This document shows, in pieces, positions 35,922 to 44,839 of a stretch of DNA of 64,000 nucleotides. The stretch spans positions 1 to 64,000 of the forward strand of contig CAZENR010000009.1 in assembly GCA_964513925.1 (NCBI GenBank), given 5' to 3'. Both the position numbers and the translations under genes were made by a program. The stretch comes from DAORHV01 sp964513925. Its GTDB lineage: Bacteria > Patescibacteriota > Gracilibacteria > Peribacterales > Peribacteraceae. Position 1 is the stretch's first letter. The number at the start of each line of letters is the position of its first letter. The notes under the pieces were generated by a model. It was not told the DNA's origin and searched no databases. It was given only the letters and a program-made list of their open reading frames with translations.

Positions 35922-37253
35922 TTATGCGCCGCCCAAACGTTGCACCACGTCCACGCTCGATGACGAACTCTCGCTGCCTTGCTTCCCGGTGCTCGACGAT
36001 GTGTCACCTGCAATGTTGCCGCGATTTGCCGCAGCCGCCTCTCGCTGCTTGGGCGTTGGTGCACTGGTAATCGGCAGAGGCTCATTTGCCTCATCGCGCT
36101 GACGCCGTATTTCCTCTTTCAGTTTTTGCACGCACTCCAAGACCCCCAGCTGGAAGTTGGCATAATTCTTCACCTTGAAGCCGGACGCTCTTGCATGGCC
36201 TCCTCCGCCAAACAGACGTCCCGCAGCCATATTGACGTCCACGATGGGCGATGAGCGCAAACTGGCTTTGAGTACGCCGTCTTCCGTCTCGGTAAAGAGT
36301 ACGTGCACATCGGCATCCGGAATAGTGGAGATGAGCTCATCGAGAATACCGGCAGTCTCTTTGCTGCTGGCACCCATTTCCTGCAAATCCTGTTTGCTGA
36401 TGGCGGACCACACGATGCGTGCCGATGGATCGATTTGAATGCCGTTGAGCGCACGTCCCCAAATTTTCAGCGTGGACAGCGGCTTGGTCTTGTAAATATG
36501 CTTAATGATTTCCTGCTGCCGCGCACCGTAATCGAGCAAGTTGGCCGCAACTTCCAGCGACTTGGGAGTGGTGTTGGGATTCTGGAAACTGCGAGTATCC
36601 GTGATAAGGCCTGTAAGAAGTAGCGTGGCCACATCGGGCGTGATGTGCTGCTTCCATTTCTCATCCGATGTAAACCAGCCATACAACACCTCGGTCGCAC
36701 TGGCAGCCGTTGCATCGATAAGGTGCAGCTGCCCGAACTGGGTATTACTTACGTGGTGATCGATATTCAGAATTGGCACTTCCGTAAATAAGTCGACATT
36801 GTCGGAGTACACCGACCCAAGCAGGCTGAGCTCGGCACTGTCCACCACGACCAGCAGATCGTAGTTCAGGCCGCCCTCCAGAATGCTGACTTGCTGCTTT
36901 TTTAACTTCCCCTTCTTGGGCACCACGATGATATTCACCTTGTTGTCCTCTACCGTGTAACGCAGCTTGTCGACCTCCACCCCGTCGCTGCAGTCGAGTG
37001 TGATGACAAACTCCTGCTCGGCACCCACGGATGTAGAGAGGTGCTCGAATCCCGGCAGGAACTTCAGCGCCTCCGGCGGAGTATCCGGACAGATGACTGT
37101 GCAGTCTTTGCCGAGTGCTTTGAATACGGAATAGCAAGCCAAAGCGCTGCTCAAACCGTCTGGATCGACGTTGGCATGCGGAACAATGAGTAGCCGGTGA
37201 TGGCTCTCTATTGCTTTGCGTGCGTCGGCGATGGCGGCGGGATTGAGTGGCAT
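35922..37253 (-). CDS. nrnA: DHH family bifunctional oligoribonuclease/pAp phosphatase
   Basis: NrnA degrades short RNA and hydrolyses 3'-phosphoadenosine 5'-phosphate. In the 443-residue protein, residues 20-35 (PHANVDPDGLSSAL) hold the first metal ligands, NIDHHVSN is the DHH motif and GGGGHARASG is the DHHA1 substrate-binding loop. The last 60 residues are a Ser/Pro-rich disordered tail not found in B. subtilis NrnA. It precedes infB in a probable operon and has a strong promoter of its own. Confidence 0.9.
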   Translation of the reverse strand: MPLNPAAIADARKAIESHHRLLIVPHANVDPDGLSSALACYSVFKALGKDCTVICPDTPPEALKFLPGFEHLSTSVGAEQEFVITLDCSDGVEVDKLRYTVEDNKVNIIVVPKKGKLKKQQVSILEGGLNYDLLVVVDSAELSLLGSVYSDNVDLFTEVPILNIDHHVSNTQFGQLHLIDATAASATEVLYGWFTSDEKWKQHITPDVATLLLTGLITDTRSFQNPNTTPKSLEVAANLLDYGARQQEIIKHIYKTKPLSTLKIWGRALNGIQIDPSARIVWSAISKQDLQEMGASSKETAGILDELISTIPDADVHVLFTETEDGVLKASLRSSPIVDVNMAAGRLFGGGGHARASGFKVKNYANFQLGVLECVQKLKEEIRRQRDEANEPLPITSAPTPKQREAAAANRGNIAGDTSSSTGKQGSESSSSSVDVVQRLGGA

Positions 37254-37288
37254 TTGACTTACGTTTCGTATTATTATCTCATAACATT

Positions 37289-37317
37289 ATTAGAAAATCA
37301 AGTCTTATTATTGTCAA
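37289..37317 (-). promoter_or_regulatory. Promoter of nrnA-infB
   Basis: TTGACA (37312-37317) and TCTAAT (37289-37294) on the minus strand, 17 bases apart. It leaves a leader of about 30 bases before the nrnA start. Confidence 0.7.
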
Positions 37318-37454
37318 GAATAGAGCAAAAAGGACGAAGTATAGGCATGGCAGTAGTAAAACGCCAGAGATCTTCATTTGGAAAGGGCGGTAACATCCGT
37401 TGCGCACTGCACAGCGATCGAGCCGCCAACTCGTACCTCCGGCAGGATGTTGAG

Positions 37455-37522
37455 AAAAGCCGACTGGCGCTTCTTGTAAGAATCGATCAGAATCCACATC
37501 GTCGGGGTGTAGCTTAGTTGGC
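37455..37522 (+). repeat. Duplicate of the tRNA-Pro leader with truncated tRNA head
   Basis: From AAAAGCCGACTGGCGCTTCT to the first 20 bases of tRNA-Pro (37503-37522), this repeats the sequence at 37554-37621 with three or four changes. The copied tRNA stops in the D-loop after GTTGGC. A hairpin follows (GTCCTGC 37527-37533, GCGGGAC 37538-37544), then an A-run and the intact copy. Confidence 0.85.
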
Positions 37523-37601
37523 CCAAGTCCTGCCCCAGCGGGACGCTAATAAAAAAGGCCGACTGGCGCTTCTCGAAAGAATCGATCAGAATCCACATCG
37601 T

Positions 37602-37677
37602 CGGGGTGTAGCTTAGTTGGCAAAGCGCCAGGCTGGGGGTCTGGAGACCCAGGGTTCGAGTCCCTGCACCCCGACCA
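37602..37677 (+). tRNA. tRNA-Pro (anticodon GGG)
   Basis: Acceptor CGGGGTG/CACCCCG, D-stem GCTT/AAGC, anticodon stem CCAGG/TCTGG with loop CTGGGGG, T-arm CAGGG TTCGAGT CCCTG, discriminator A and encoded CCA. Confidence 0.95.
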
Positions 37678-37683
37678 TTGCAT

Positions 37684-37884
37684 TCAGCAGGTCCATGCGT
37701 AACTATCCGGCCCTTCTTTAGTAAGCGTCCACACAGACCCATCGGACTTTTTGCCCGACCATACCTTTCCCATGGGCGCATCTTCGGCGGTCTTGGGCTT
37801 AGGCAAAACAGGAGCGCCTGCTGCCTTCAGCTGCTCTAGCGCCGTCTTGAGACTATCATCCATGGCGGGGAGTAATTCTTCCAT
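37684..37884 (-). CDS. Hypothetical 66-residue protein
   Basis: A small polar protein with an N-terminal helix (ALEQLKAAGAPVLPKPKTAED) and a C-terminal part that looks like a small beta structure (GKVWSGKKSDGSVWTLTKEG). I do not recognise it. The ATG at 37884 has TACACT seven bases upstream (37892-37897, minus strand), so it may have its own leaderless transcript although the methyltransferase gene ends only 13 bases before. Its stop lies just beyond the tRNA-Pro gene on the other strand. Confidence 0.5.
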   Translation of the reverse strand: MEELLPAMDDSLKTALEQLKAAGAPVLPKPKTAEDAPMGKVWSGKKSDGSVWTLTKEGPDSYAWTC

Positions 37885-37897
37885 ATGCAACAGTGTA

Positions 37898-38443
37898 TCA
37901 GGCCTTCTTTTTATACAAGACAACCTTCTCCCCTATTACGTCGGGCTCTATGCCTTCCATACGAAACGAGTGCGATACTACGCGGCATCCGGGCCGTAAT
38001 TGCGGCCAAACAGTCGTCTTAAAGGTCTTCATGGTATCGGTAAGCAAGTAGCAAAAGATAACGTCCGCATCGCTCAGATCCTTCTTCCAAAAATCCCCGT
38101 AGCGCACCGAGACCTTCCGGTGAAGCGCGCAGCGAATGGCGCTCCAGAGGTACATGGGTATCGACAATTCATAGCCAATGGCAGTAGCACCCTTGGCTGC
38201 GGCCGCAAGCAATATTCGACCATCACCGCAGCCCAAGTCGTAACACACCTCCCCGGGTTGCAGCTGCGCCAAGTCAATCATTCGCTTGAGAATAGGCCCT
38301 TTGGTTGGAAAAAACGGCGCTCCGACAACGGTGGCGTACGCGCCGGGCAGGCAGACTGCAATGACCGCAACGCAAATCAGCAGCAGCCAGCCGTTCTGCG
38401 GGGCAAAGACCAACGCAAGTAGCAGAAGTACGATTTCAAGCAC
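37898..38443 (-). CDS. Membrane-anchored class I SAM methyltransferase
   Basis: A 181-residue protein. Two hydrophobic stretches (residues 2-45) anchor it; then a Rossmann methyltransferase core follows with DLGCGDGRILLAAA (SAM-binding motif I), GYELS as motif II and the acidic DADVIFCYLL as motif IV. The substrate is not visible from sequence; anchored members often act on lipids or quinones or are uncharacterised. The GTG at 38443 is preceded at seven bases by TATACA, matching the leaderless pattern. Confidence 0.75.
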   Translation of the reverse strand: MLEIVLLLLALVFAPQNGWLLLICVAVIAVCLPGAYATVVGAPFFPTKGPILKRMIDLAQLQPGEVCYDLGCGDGRILLAAAAKGATAIGYELSIPMYLWSAIRCALHRKVSVRYGDFWKKDLSDADVIFCYLLTDTMKTFKTTVWPQLRPGCRVVSHSFRMEGIEPDVIGEKVVLYKKKA

Positions 38444-38494
38444 GTATCCATGTATACCGGAGTATGCGCATGAGCGCGATGACTTCGTTCATTT

Positions 38495-39586
38495 TTAGCT
38501 ATGTCGCGGTGCCTCGAAACGACCGACTAAGTAGGTAAAGTATTCATGGAACTCGTGAAGAACCTTTTTCTTGCCAGAGACACCGCGAGCAAGCGGTGCC
38601 GGACACACAAACGGCATGGGAGTATCCGGACGCGGACGCGTATCTGCGGAGCGCAAAGAGTCGCCGCCATCGCGCCGTACTATTTTTGTTCCTTCCAGCG
38701 CATACTTGCTCGGATCTAACATGAACGAAAAGTGATGGGGGTGATCTACAACATCTGGCACTGGCATCAGTCCATCATGCAACTCTGGAAATACCGTGCG
38801 CTTCTCGCCTCTGGCCGGCTTGGAAAACATTTGGCCATAACTGCCTTCGAGTATTGCTCGATAGGTATCGGCATCAATGGCACGTCCATTGTGCGCTGCT
38901 TGGTGTAGTCGAGGTAGCGCCAAGCAAAGTGCAACCTTGCTCTGTAAATCGGTGCGAAAACCACTTAAATAGTACTCGCTTGGCGTGAGGAGTCGTCCGT
39001 ACTGGTTGATGTTGTAGCAATTTGTCATGGCGTGCAAACGTGCGTACTGGCGCGAAACAGGGCTTTCCCTGTCGCCAGACCGCACTTGTTGCTCGCGCGT
39101 ACCCTCCCAGTCCTCCAATGTCCAACCAAGCATTTGATACATGGAGTTCACAATTTGTGACAGCGGACTCTTGGCTGTTCGAAGGGCATCTGCCGTAATG
39201 ACTTTTTCAGTCTGGAAAGGCCATTTCTCGATAAGTCCAGTCGGTGAACGACGAGAGATGGCATTCATGTGTCGCCATGCATCCTCCAGAAGCACGATGC
39301 TTAGGCCAATGCGCTCTGGTTGCAACCGATCCCACATTCTATCTTTTTCTTCACCTTCCAGTGGCTCTTCGCTAAGCAATACTTCGTCTGGTACTCCAGA
39401 TTGCCCGACGACTCCAGCTCGCATGTCTTCCAGCATTGTTATTAACCCATTCATGCGATCCGCGTTTGCGCGAACTGAATCTGCGATTGTGACTGGCGCA
39501 GGTCGATGCACACCCTCTTCCCGCTCAGGCAAGATTACCACCTCGCCTCGTCCAAGTGTGCGTTGTCGATAATTAGTATGGTCCAT
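38495..39586 (-). CDS. Hypothetical 363-residue protein
   Basis: No family is recognised. It is soluble, rich in Arg, Glu and Leu and mostly helical, with a long central region (IGLSIVLLEDAWRHMNAISRR, LSQIVNSMYQMLGW) and a basic C-terminus. There is no signal peptide or catalytic motif I can name. It stands as a single gene between the methyltransferase and eno. About 200 bases with no gene follow its start side. Confidence 0.5.
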   Translation of the reverse strand: MDHTNYRQRTLGRGEVVILPEREEGVHRPAPVTIADSVRANADRMNGLITMLEDMRAGVVGQSGVPDEVLLSEEPLEGEEKDRMWDRLQPERIGLSIVLLEDAWRHMNAISRRSPTGLIEKWPFQTEKVITADALRTAKSPLSQIVNSMYQMLGWTLEDWEGTREQQVRSGDRESPVSRQYARLHAMTNCYNINQYGRLLTPSEYYLSGFRTDLQSKVALCLALPRLHQAAHNGRAIDADTYRAILEGSYGQMFSKPARGEKRTVFPELHDGLMPVPDVVDHPHHFSFMLDPSKYALEGTKIVRRDGGDSLRSADTRPRPDTPMPFVCPAPLARGVSGKKKVLHEFHEYFTYLVGRFEAPRHS

Positions 39587-39785
39587 GGAGCGGTAGAATG
39601 ATGCGAAGCACGTTTGACACGTAAAAAAAAGATGTCAGATTATTATCGAAATAGTTCTGACGCACACCAGGTGGGTACATCGAAGTCTATTCATGTCTTT
39701 GGTTATGCTTTATTAAGCCATATTTTCGGGTATGCCGAAGCCGGGATCTACCTCTTGGAAGACCCCGGAACAACGGCAACGATGC

Positions 39786-41057
39786 TTACTTCTTGAACGG
39801 AGACTGGTACTTGGCCTTGGAGCCAAGCTCTTCTTCGATGCGCAGCAACTGGTTGTACTTGGCAACGCGGTCGGTGCGGGAAAGCGAGCCGGTCTTGATT
39901 TGTCCGGTGCGCAGCCCAACTGCCAAGTCGGCGATGAAGGCATCCTCAGTCTCGCCGCTGCGATGACTGGTAACTGCGGTCCATCCGGCAGCCTGGCACA
40001 TTTGAATGGTGGCCACGGTCTCGGACACGCTACCGATTTGGTTGAGCTTAATGAGCACGGAGTTGGCGACCTTCTTCTCAATACCCTGCTTCACGCGCTG
40101 GGTGTTGGTGACAAACAGATCATCGCCCACAAGCTGCAGCTTGGAACCGAATTTCTGGTTCATCATGCCGAAGCCCTCCCAGTCATCCTCTGCAAAACCG
40201 TCTTCAATGCTGACAATGGGATACTTGGCGATCAGCTTGCCGTAGAACTCCACCAACTCGGCAGACGTAAACGTCTTGCCGTCCACGGTGTACTTGCCGT
40301 CCTTGTAGTATTCGTTCGCGGCACAGTCGAGAGCCAATTGGATCTTTCCCTCGTATCCTGCCTTCTTGATGGCTTCCATGAGTACGCCCAATGCCTCGTC
40401 GCTGTCTTTGACGTGAGGGGCAAAACCTCCTTCATCGCCGACTGCGGTAACGTGGCCTTTGTCCTTCAGGATCTTCTTGAGTGCATGGAACGTCTCGGCA
40501 CCTGCGCGCAGAGCATCGGAGAACGTCTTGAAGCCCGTGGGAATAATCATGCATTCCTGGAAGCTCAAGCCCGAGTCGGCATGTGCACCACCGTTGATGA
40601 CGTTCATCATCGGTGTTGGCAGCAAGGTTGCGTCCTTCACGCCGTACTGCTTGGCAAGCGACTGCCACAGCGACTGCTTCTCGGAGGCGGCGCGGGCCTT
40701 TGCCACAGCCATGGAAACACCAAGAATAGCATTGGCGCCAAGCTTGGACTTGTTCGGAGTGCCGTCCAAATCCAACATGATTTGATCGACGTCCTTCTGG
40801 CTCTCTACAGGCTTGCCTGCAAGCGCCTTGGCAATGGGGCCGTTGACGTTGGCCACGGCCTTCTCGACCGACTTGCCCAAGTACTTAGCCTTGTCTCCGT
40901 CGCGGAGCTCGAGTGCCTCATGCGTACCGGTGGAAGCTCCGGAGGGAACGGCTGCACGACCGAACGAACCATCGGAGAGCGTGCAATCTGCTTCGAGGGT
41001 GGGGTTACCGCGCGAGTCCAGAATTTGGCGCGCGCGAAGAGTGGTGATGGTAGTCAT
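39786..41057 (-). CDS. eno: Enolase
   Basis: Enolase converts 2-phosphoglycerate to phosphoenolpyruvate in glycolysis. The 423-residue sequence is standard: [87 protein letters not shown] and [10 protein letters not shown]. All catalytic Glu/Lys and magnesium-binding Asp/Glu positions appear intact. It is transcribed alone. In CPR cells with truncated carbon metabolism it is part of the retained lower glycolysis. Confidence 0.98.
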   Translation of the reverse strand: MTTITTLRARQILDSRGNPTLEADCTLSDGSFGRAAVPSGASTGTHEALELRDGDKAKYLGKSVEKAVANVNGPIAKALAGKPVESQKDVDQIMLDLDGTPNKSKLGANAILGVSMAVAKARAASEKQSLWQSLAKQYGVKDATLLPTPMMNVINGGAHADSGLSFQECMIIPTGFKTFSDALRAGAETFHALKKILKDKGHVTAVGDEGGFAPHVKDSDEALGVLMEAIKKAGYEGKIQLALDCAANEYYKDGKYTVDGKTFTSAELVEFYGKLIAKYPIVSIEDGFAEDDWEGFGMMNQKFGSKLQLVGDDLFVTNTQRVKQGIEKKVANSVLIKLNQIGSVSETVATIQMCQAAGWTAVTSHRSGETEDAFIADLAVGLRTGQIKTGSLSRTDRVAKYNQLLRIEEELGSKAKYQSPFKK

Positions 41058-41110
41058 AGTGCGGAGATGCTACAGCAAGGCCACAGGCAACGAAAGTGAA
41101 GTGGAATTTA

Positions 41111-41153
41111 GGAATCCTGGAGTCCAAGGAGTCCTGGAATCATCGAGATTCCC
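41111..41153. repeat. GGAATCC-type repeat at the end of the C39-like gene
   Basis: GGAATCCTGGAGTCCAAGGA, GTCCTGGAATC and GAGATTCCC in close order, overlapping the last codons of the peptidase gene. It belongs to the same family as the copy after lepA. Confidence 0.6.
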
Positions 41154-41919
41154 CCACCACCACAACCACCTTCGCGCCTCTCTCCACCTCTCCCCCGTTC
41201 CAATCGTGAATCGCATGCAGTAGCACATCGAACCGGTAGACAAAGTTTTTGCCGTGCTTTGTGCCGGGGTCGTTAGTGATGACATAGCCGTCCTTGGTGT
41301 ATCCGCGCAAAACAAGCATGTGGTACGGAGGGCCCGGGCGACGGAAGTACGGGTTGCCAAGCTGACGACCTGCAGCCGGAACAATGACAAGCTTTCCTTG
41401 GGACAACGCCTTCTTCAGTCCGGCTTCGTCGGGGTTCCATAGCAGCGAAACATCCAGCGTTGGGCGCTGCGCTTTCAGCGTTGCAGCAACCTCCGCAGCG
41501 GTTTCATCTGGTACTGCACCGGTCAAGCCGGATAACCGCATCATTTCGGCATCCGCCTCTTCGGGCGAAGGAATACCCTCTCCGGCAAAGTAACGAAGCA
41601 CCATGAGCATGCTTGCCTCTTCGCAAAATTCCTCATGTGCTTCATCCCAATTCGCAAACGGAGCTTGAACGGTAAACGGCACATCCCAGTTGACCTCGGC
41701 GGCTACTGCAGGCTGTTTCGACGATGATGCGGACTGCTGCGAGGGCGCCGATGCCGAAGCTGTAACAATGGATGTGCGAGACGTTGCTGCAGGAACGGAA
41801 ACGCTCGCTGCCTCGCTCATGCGCGCCTGCCTCTCCAGACGATCTTGCAGCAGACGAATGCCTTGCCAGGACACTGCAAAAAGCACCACGGCCAGCAACA
41901 GCAGCAATATGCGCTTCAT
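41140..41919 (-). CDS. Secreted C39-like cysteine peptidase
   Basis: A 259-residue protein. Residues 1-20 are a signal/anchor helix; a Ser/Ala-rich linker leads to a papain-fold domain with the cysteine in EEFCEEASMLM, the histidine in PPYHMLVLRGY and the aspartate/asparagine in VITNDPGT, as in peptidase C39-like families. It probably cuts peptides or peptidoglycan cross-links outside the membrane. It is the last gene of a run of five envelope genes on the minus strand, nine bases after the preceding stop. Confidence 0.78.
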   Translation of the reverse strand: MKRILLLLLAVVLFAVSWQGIRLLQDRLERQARMSEAASVSVPAATSRTSIVTASASAPSQQSASSSKQPAVAAEVNWDVPFTVQAPFANWDEAHEEFCEEASMLMVLRYFAGEGIPSPEEADAEMMRLSGLTGAVPDETAAEVAATLKAQRPTLDVSLLWNPDEAGLKKALSQGKLVIVPAAGRQLGNPYFRRPGPPYHMLVLRGYTKDGYVITNDPGTKHGKNFVYRFDVLLHAIHDWNGGEVERGAKVVVVVGESR

Positions 41920-41928
41920 GAGATCAGC

Positions 41929-42786
41929 TTACACGGCACAGCGCCTGCGCGCACGGGCGTGCAGAACGCCACAATAGCCGGCAAGCACGGCCGCCAACAG
42001 GGCAGCGGCAGTTTCCTCGGGTCCGGTCTTGGTAAGGCGGCGGGGCTTTGTTCCGTTTAAGACATCGGCAATGGTTGTCGTGGCATCGGACGAAGTTGCC
42101 GTGGAAGAAGACAGTGTCGAGCGTTTTGCGGAGGCGGACGACATGCTCTCTGAGGCAGCGGACATGGCGGAGGAAGCGCCTGTCGCTACCGATGCCGATG
42201 AAGACGTTGTATCCGCACTTCCCGGCATGCGCACTGCAGCCAACAAGCCGGTAAGGCTCCGGTACCCATTCCCTGCGATTCGTGTGATATCGGTTTGCGG
42301 GAAGAGTGCGGCCTGTAACGCCGGGTTCCAATCCATGGCATGCGACGCGATCGACGCAACGGCAAACGCTGCCAGCAATACAGAAAGGAAGGGAATGCGG
42401 ACGTTACGGCGACGAATAACGTGCGCGGCAAACGCGATAGTCAGCACGATGCCAAGCGCAACCAACGGCAAAGACCAGAAAGAGAAGAAACCCAGCTGCA
42501 CCGTATGAGCGACCGAGAAGCGGTACGACAGCAGCTCCAAAAGCAGCCACAGCGCCGCCATTGCAGCCGGAAGCCAGTGCAGAATGCGGAATTCGTAATC
42601 GGCACGGTTGCTTCGCAGCGTATGGGTAAGCAGCAACGGATAGACAACCGTAACCGCAAAGACGATGCACCAGTACGCAATGCCTGCCGGGAACGCCGGC
42701 AACAGGCCGAGTGCGAAACCGGTTATCGCGAGCAGTATGCCCAAAACGAGCATGAGGGCCGTTTCTGTGTGATGCTTCAGCGGCAC
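41929..42786 (-). CDS. Polytopic membrane protein with sortase-like C-terminal signal
   Basis: A 285-residue protein with five membrane helices in the first 160 residues, then a Ser/Ala/Thr-rich outside stretch, then LTKTGPEE, a hydrophobic helix and a basic RARRR end. That last block has the order of an LPxTG cell-wall sorting signal with Thr in place of Pro. Having it after several membrane helices is unusual. The start is a GTG at 42786, with an ATG at 42753 as an alternative. It is co-transcribed with the C39-like peptidase. Confidence 0.65.
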   Translation of the reverse strand: MPLKHHTETALMLVLGILLAITGFALGLLPAFPAGIAYWCIVFAVTVVYPLLLTHTLRSNRADYEFRILHWLPAAMAALWLLLELLSYRFSVAHTVQLGFFSFWSLPLVALGIVLTIAFAAHVIRRRNVRIPFLSVLLAAFAVASIASHAMDWNPALQAALFPQTDITRIAGNGYRSLTGLLAAVRMPGSADTTSSSASVATGASSAMSAASESMSSASAKRSTLSSSTATSSDATTTIADVLNGTKPRRLTKTGPEETAAALLAAVLAGYCGVLHARARRRCAV

Positions 42787-42873
42787 AGGATCGTGGATTC
42801 TCCCTGTCCGAGAAGCCTATGTCAAGAGAAGGTTACCGGGGGCAATCCTTCACGAACCCAGGTACGCGGCAAA

Positions 42874-43278
42874 CTAACGCTTTTTGCGCGGCAGATACTT
42901 ATCCCGCTCGTCTTCGGTGCGCTTACGGTCCAAGACCACGTAGTGTCGGTTTCGAAAGGCAAGCAGCTGCGCAACAATATAGAGAGCAAAACACAGAGCC
43001 CACAGCAGCCACAGCGCGCGCATCGAGAAGAATTGAATGGTCTCTACGCGGCTGACTGCCATGACGAGGGCCACGATGCCGAATGTGAGCACCGTTCCCG
43101 ACCAGCTAGCTGACAATGAGCGAGTTACCGGATTCTTCTGTCGGGAGCGCCACATACCAATGACAAACGACAACGCAATAAGCGCAACGCACGCACCAAG
43201 TACCAGCTGCACCTTCGGGTCGTTGTAGTGCCATCCGCCCGGATTGGGCCAGAACCAGTGGGAGAGAAATTGTTTCAT
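42874..43278 (-). CDS. Four-helix membrane protein of unknown function
   Basis: A 134-residue protein with a short outside N-terminus rich in Trp (WFWPNPGGWHYNDP), four membrane helices and a basic tail (DRKRTEDERDKYLPRKKR). TACATT lies seven bases before the ATG. It is part of the envelope gene run, 87 bases before the sortase-signal protein. No family name is known to me. Confidence 0.6.
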   Translation of the reverse strand: MKQFLSHWFWPNPGGWHYNDPKVQLVLGACVALIALSFVIGMWRSRQKNPVTRSLSASWSGTVLTFGIVALVMAVSRVETIQFFSMRALWLLWALCFALYIVAQLLAFRNRHYVVLDRKRTEDERDKYLPRKKR

Positions 43279-43334
43279 AGAGGCAAATGTAGTGTGGCGT
43301 ACGATAGTGCAGCGGAGAGCTGCAAGTAAAGGCG

Positions 43335-43715
43335 TTATGGCTGCTTATTCTTCTGACCGTGCTGCTTGTTGTGATGATGCTTTTTGCCCTGGTGTTGCTG
43401 CTGCACCGCAGGCTGATGCGCTCGCTTCAGCAGCTCGTGTACATCGCGCTCCAACTTGCGTTGGCGATTGGTGGTAGCCGGGCGAATGAGCATGTAGAGC
43501 AAGAAGCCCAAAACCGGCAGCAACGACACCAAAATGATGACAAATACCTGGAACACAAACGAATGCGTGCGCAGCAAAATGTCGCGGGTGGCGTACAACA
43601 CCAGGTACACCAACAGCACGCCGACCACGACCATGCAAATCTGCATGGCCACAAGAGATGGATTCTCGGCAAACAGCTGCGAGAACGCTTCGAAACTGGG
43701 AAGAGAGAGCTGCAC
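43335..43715 (-). CDS. Two-helix membrane protein with His/Gln/Lys-rich tail
   Basis: A 126-residue protein with two membrane helices (about 22-45 and 55-80) and a long basic C-terminal tail whose last 25 residues are mostly His, Gln, Lys and Asn (HHHNKQHGQKNKQP). The tail might bind metal or nucleic acid. The start is taken as a GTG at 43715, 20 bases after the stop of the Lgt-like gene, rather than the longer frame that overlaps it. The function is unknown. Confidence 0.55.
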   Translation of the reverse strand: MQLSLPSFEAFSQLFAENPSLVAMQICMVVVGVLLVYLVLYATRDILLRTHSFVFQVFVIILVSLLPVLGFLLYMLIRPATTNRQRKLERDVHELLKRAHQPAVQQQHQGKKHHHNKQHGQKNKQP

Positions 43716-43735
43716 GGGAAATTGCGGGGAAAAAC

Positions 43736-44659
43736 TTACAGATGCGGATACTTCCGCCGATGGACGACAACGTATACCACCGTCGCCAGCAGTGCAAGAA
43801 TGGCTAGCACCTGGCTGAAGCGCAGTTGGAATTCGCCAAAGGTAATCCACTGACGCGAAACAACGTAGGCCACTGTTGCCAATGCAACGCAGCCGCCGTA
43901 GATGGCATTTGCCCGCTCGCTTAACTTCAACTCGATTGCGGCAAGTACACCAAGACTGACAAACAAGCAGAACAAGAATAGGAAATCCGTGAACTTGGCA
44001 AACACAGGAATGCCAAAGTCGCCGCGCATGAATTCAAACAAGAACACGGCAACTCCTGCCGCAACGATGCCAAACAGCGTTTCGGCACCGGCGCGCTTGG
44101 CATTCTTACGAACCACCAGCAAGATGAACGTCAGCGCAAAATAGAAGAGTGCGTAGTACAGCTGCACCGGATGAATGGGCACTGCGTAGCGGACGTTGAA
44201 CGTGTCGATGATCACGCCCCAAGGCATGTTTGTTGGTTTGCCGTACGCCTGCGCGCCGGCGAACATGCCTACCCAGTCGAAGCCCAGACCCAGTGTCATG
44301 GCGGGCAACAGCGCATCCAACCACTGCAAGTACGTGGCACGCTGATTTCGCGTCGTGACGAACAGAACGATGGCAATGCCGAGCGCCGCCCCGATGAAGC
44401 TGAATTGACCGTCCCAGAAAATAACCATGCGGATAGGCTGCTTGAGGTACGACTGGTAGTTGGCGAGTACGGCAATCAACCTTCCACCAGCAAAGAATGC
44501 CAATGCAAACCACTTTGCGTTATCGCGGATACCCTGCACGCTTAGGTTTGCAGCTGCCGCAATGCGGAAGAAAAACTCGCTACTGACCCACACTCCTATA
44601 AGGAGGAAGAGCAAGCGCATCCAAATGACTGCGGGGCCGATTTCGAATGCTTCGAACAT
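43736..44659 (-). CDS. Divergent Lgt-like (prolipoprotein diacylglyceryl transferase family) protein
   Basis: A 307-residue protein with seven or more helices and the Lgt layout: GGRLIAVLANYQSYLKQP, WDGQFSFIGAALG, YGKPTNMPWG, IHPVQLYYA and EFMRGDFG. Lgt adds diacylglycerol to lipobox cysteines. The histidine of SFHGG is Ile here and the arginine of GRIGNF is replaced in FDWVGMF, so key catalytic residues known from E. coli are absent. It may have a different activity or be inactive. A second, canonical Lgt would be expected elsewhere if lipoproteins are made. First gene of the envelope run. Confidence 0.75.
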   Translation of the reverse strand: MFEAFEIGPAVIWMRLLFLLIGVWVSSEFFFRIAAAANLSVQGIRDNAKWFALAFFAGGRLIAVLANYQSYLKQPIRMVIFWDGQFSFIGAALGIAIVLFVTTRNQRATYLQWLDALLPAMTLGLGFDWVGMFAGAQAYGKPTNMPWGVIIDTFNVRYAVPIHPVQLYYALFYFALTFILLVVRKNAKRAGAETLFGIVAAGVAVFLFEFMRGDFGIPVFAKFTDFLFLFCLFVSLGVLAAIELKLSERANAIYGGCVALATVAYVVSRQWITFGEFQLRFSQVLAILALLATVVYVVVHRRKYPHL

Positions 44660-44722
44660 GCGGAGGAAAGGATACCAGTCGAAACAAGTCGTAGGAAAGA
44701 AGACCTTGTAGATTCATACGAA

Positions 44723-44746
44723 GGATTCCATGACTCCCTGGATTCC
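44723..44746. repeat. GGATTCC-type repeat
   Basis: GGATTCCATGACTCCCTGGA then TTCC, a degenerate relative of the GGAATCC repeats, between two divergent genes. Confidence 0.4.
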
Positions 44747-44839
44747 GCATCGCGCACAAGCCTGTTGGCAATGGAAGTAAGACCTCTACTGCAATTACGT
44801 CGACAGATGCTAGAATACAGCCTCTGCTACGCAATCTCT

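Larger units (their letters stand above)
37254..37601. other. Intergenic region: nrnA promoter and truncated tRNA-Pro head
   Basis: No gene. The left part is AT-rich and holds the nrnA promoter. The right part holds the duplicated leader of tRNA-Pro. Confidence 0.7.

Noticed and set aside
39732..41099. 455-codon plus-strand open frame opposite eno
   Set aside because: It is an antisense shadow of a perfectly conserved enolase and has low-complexity translation with no family match.
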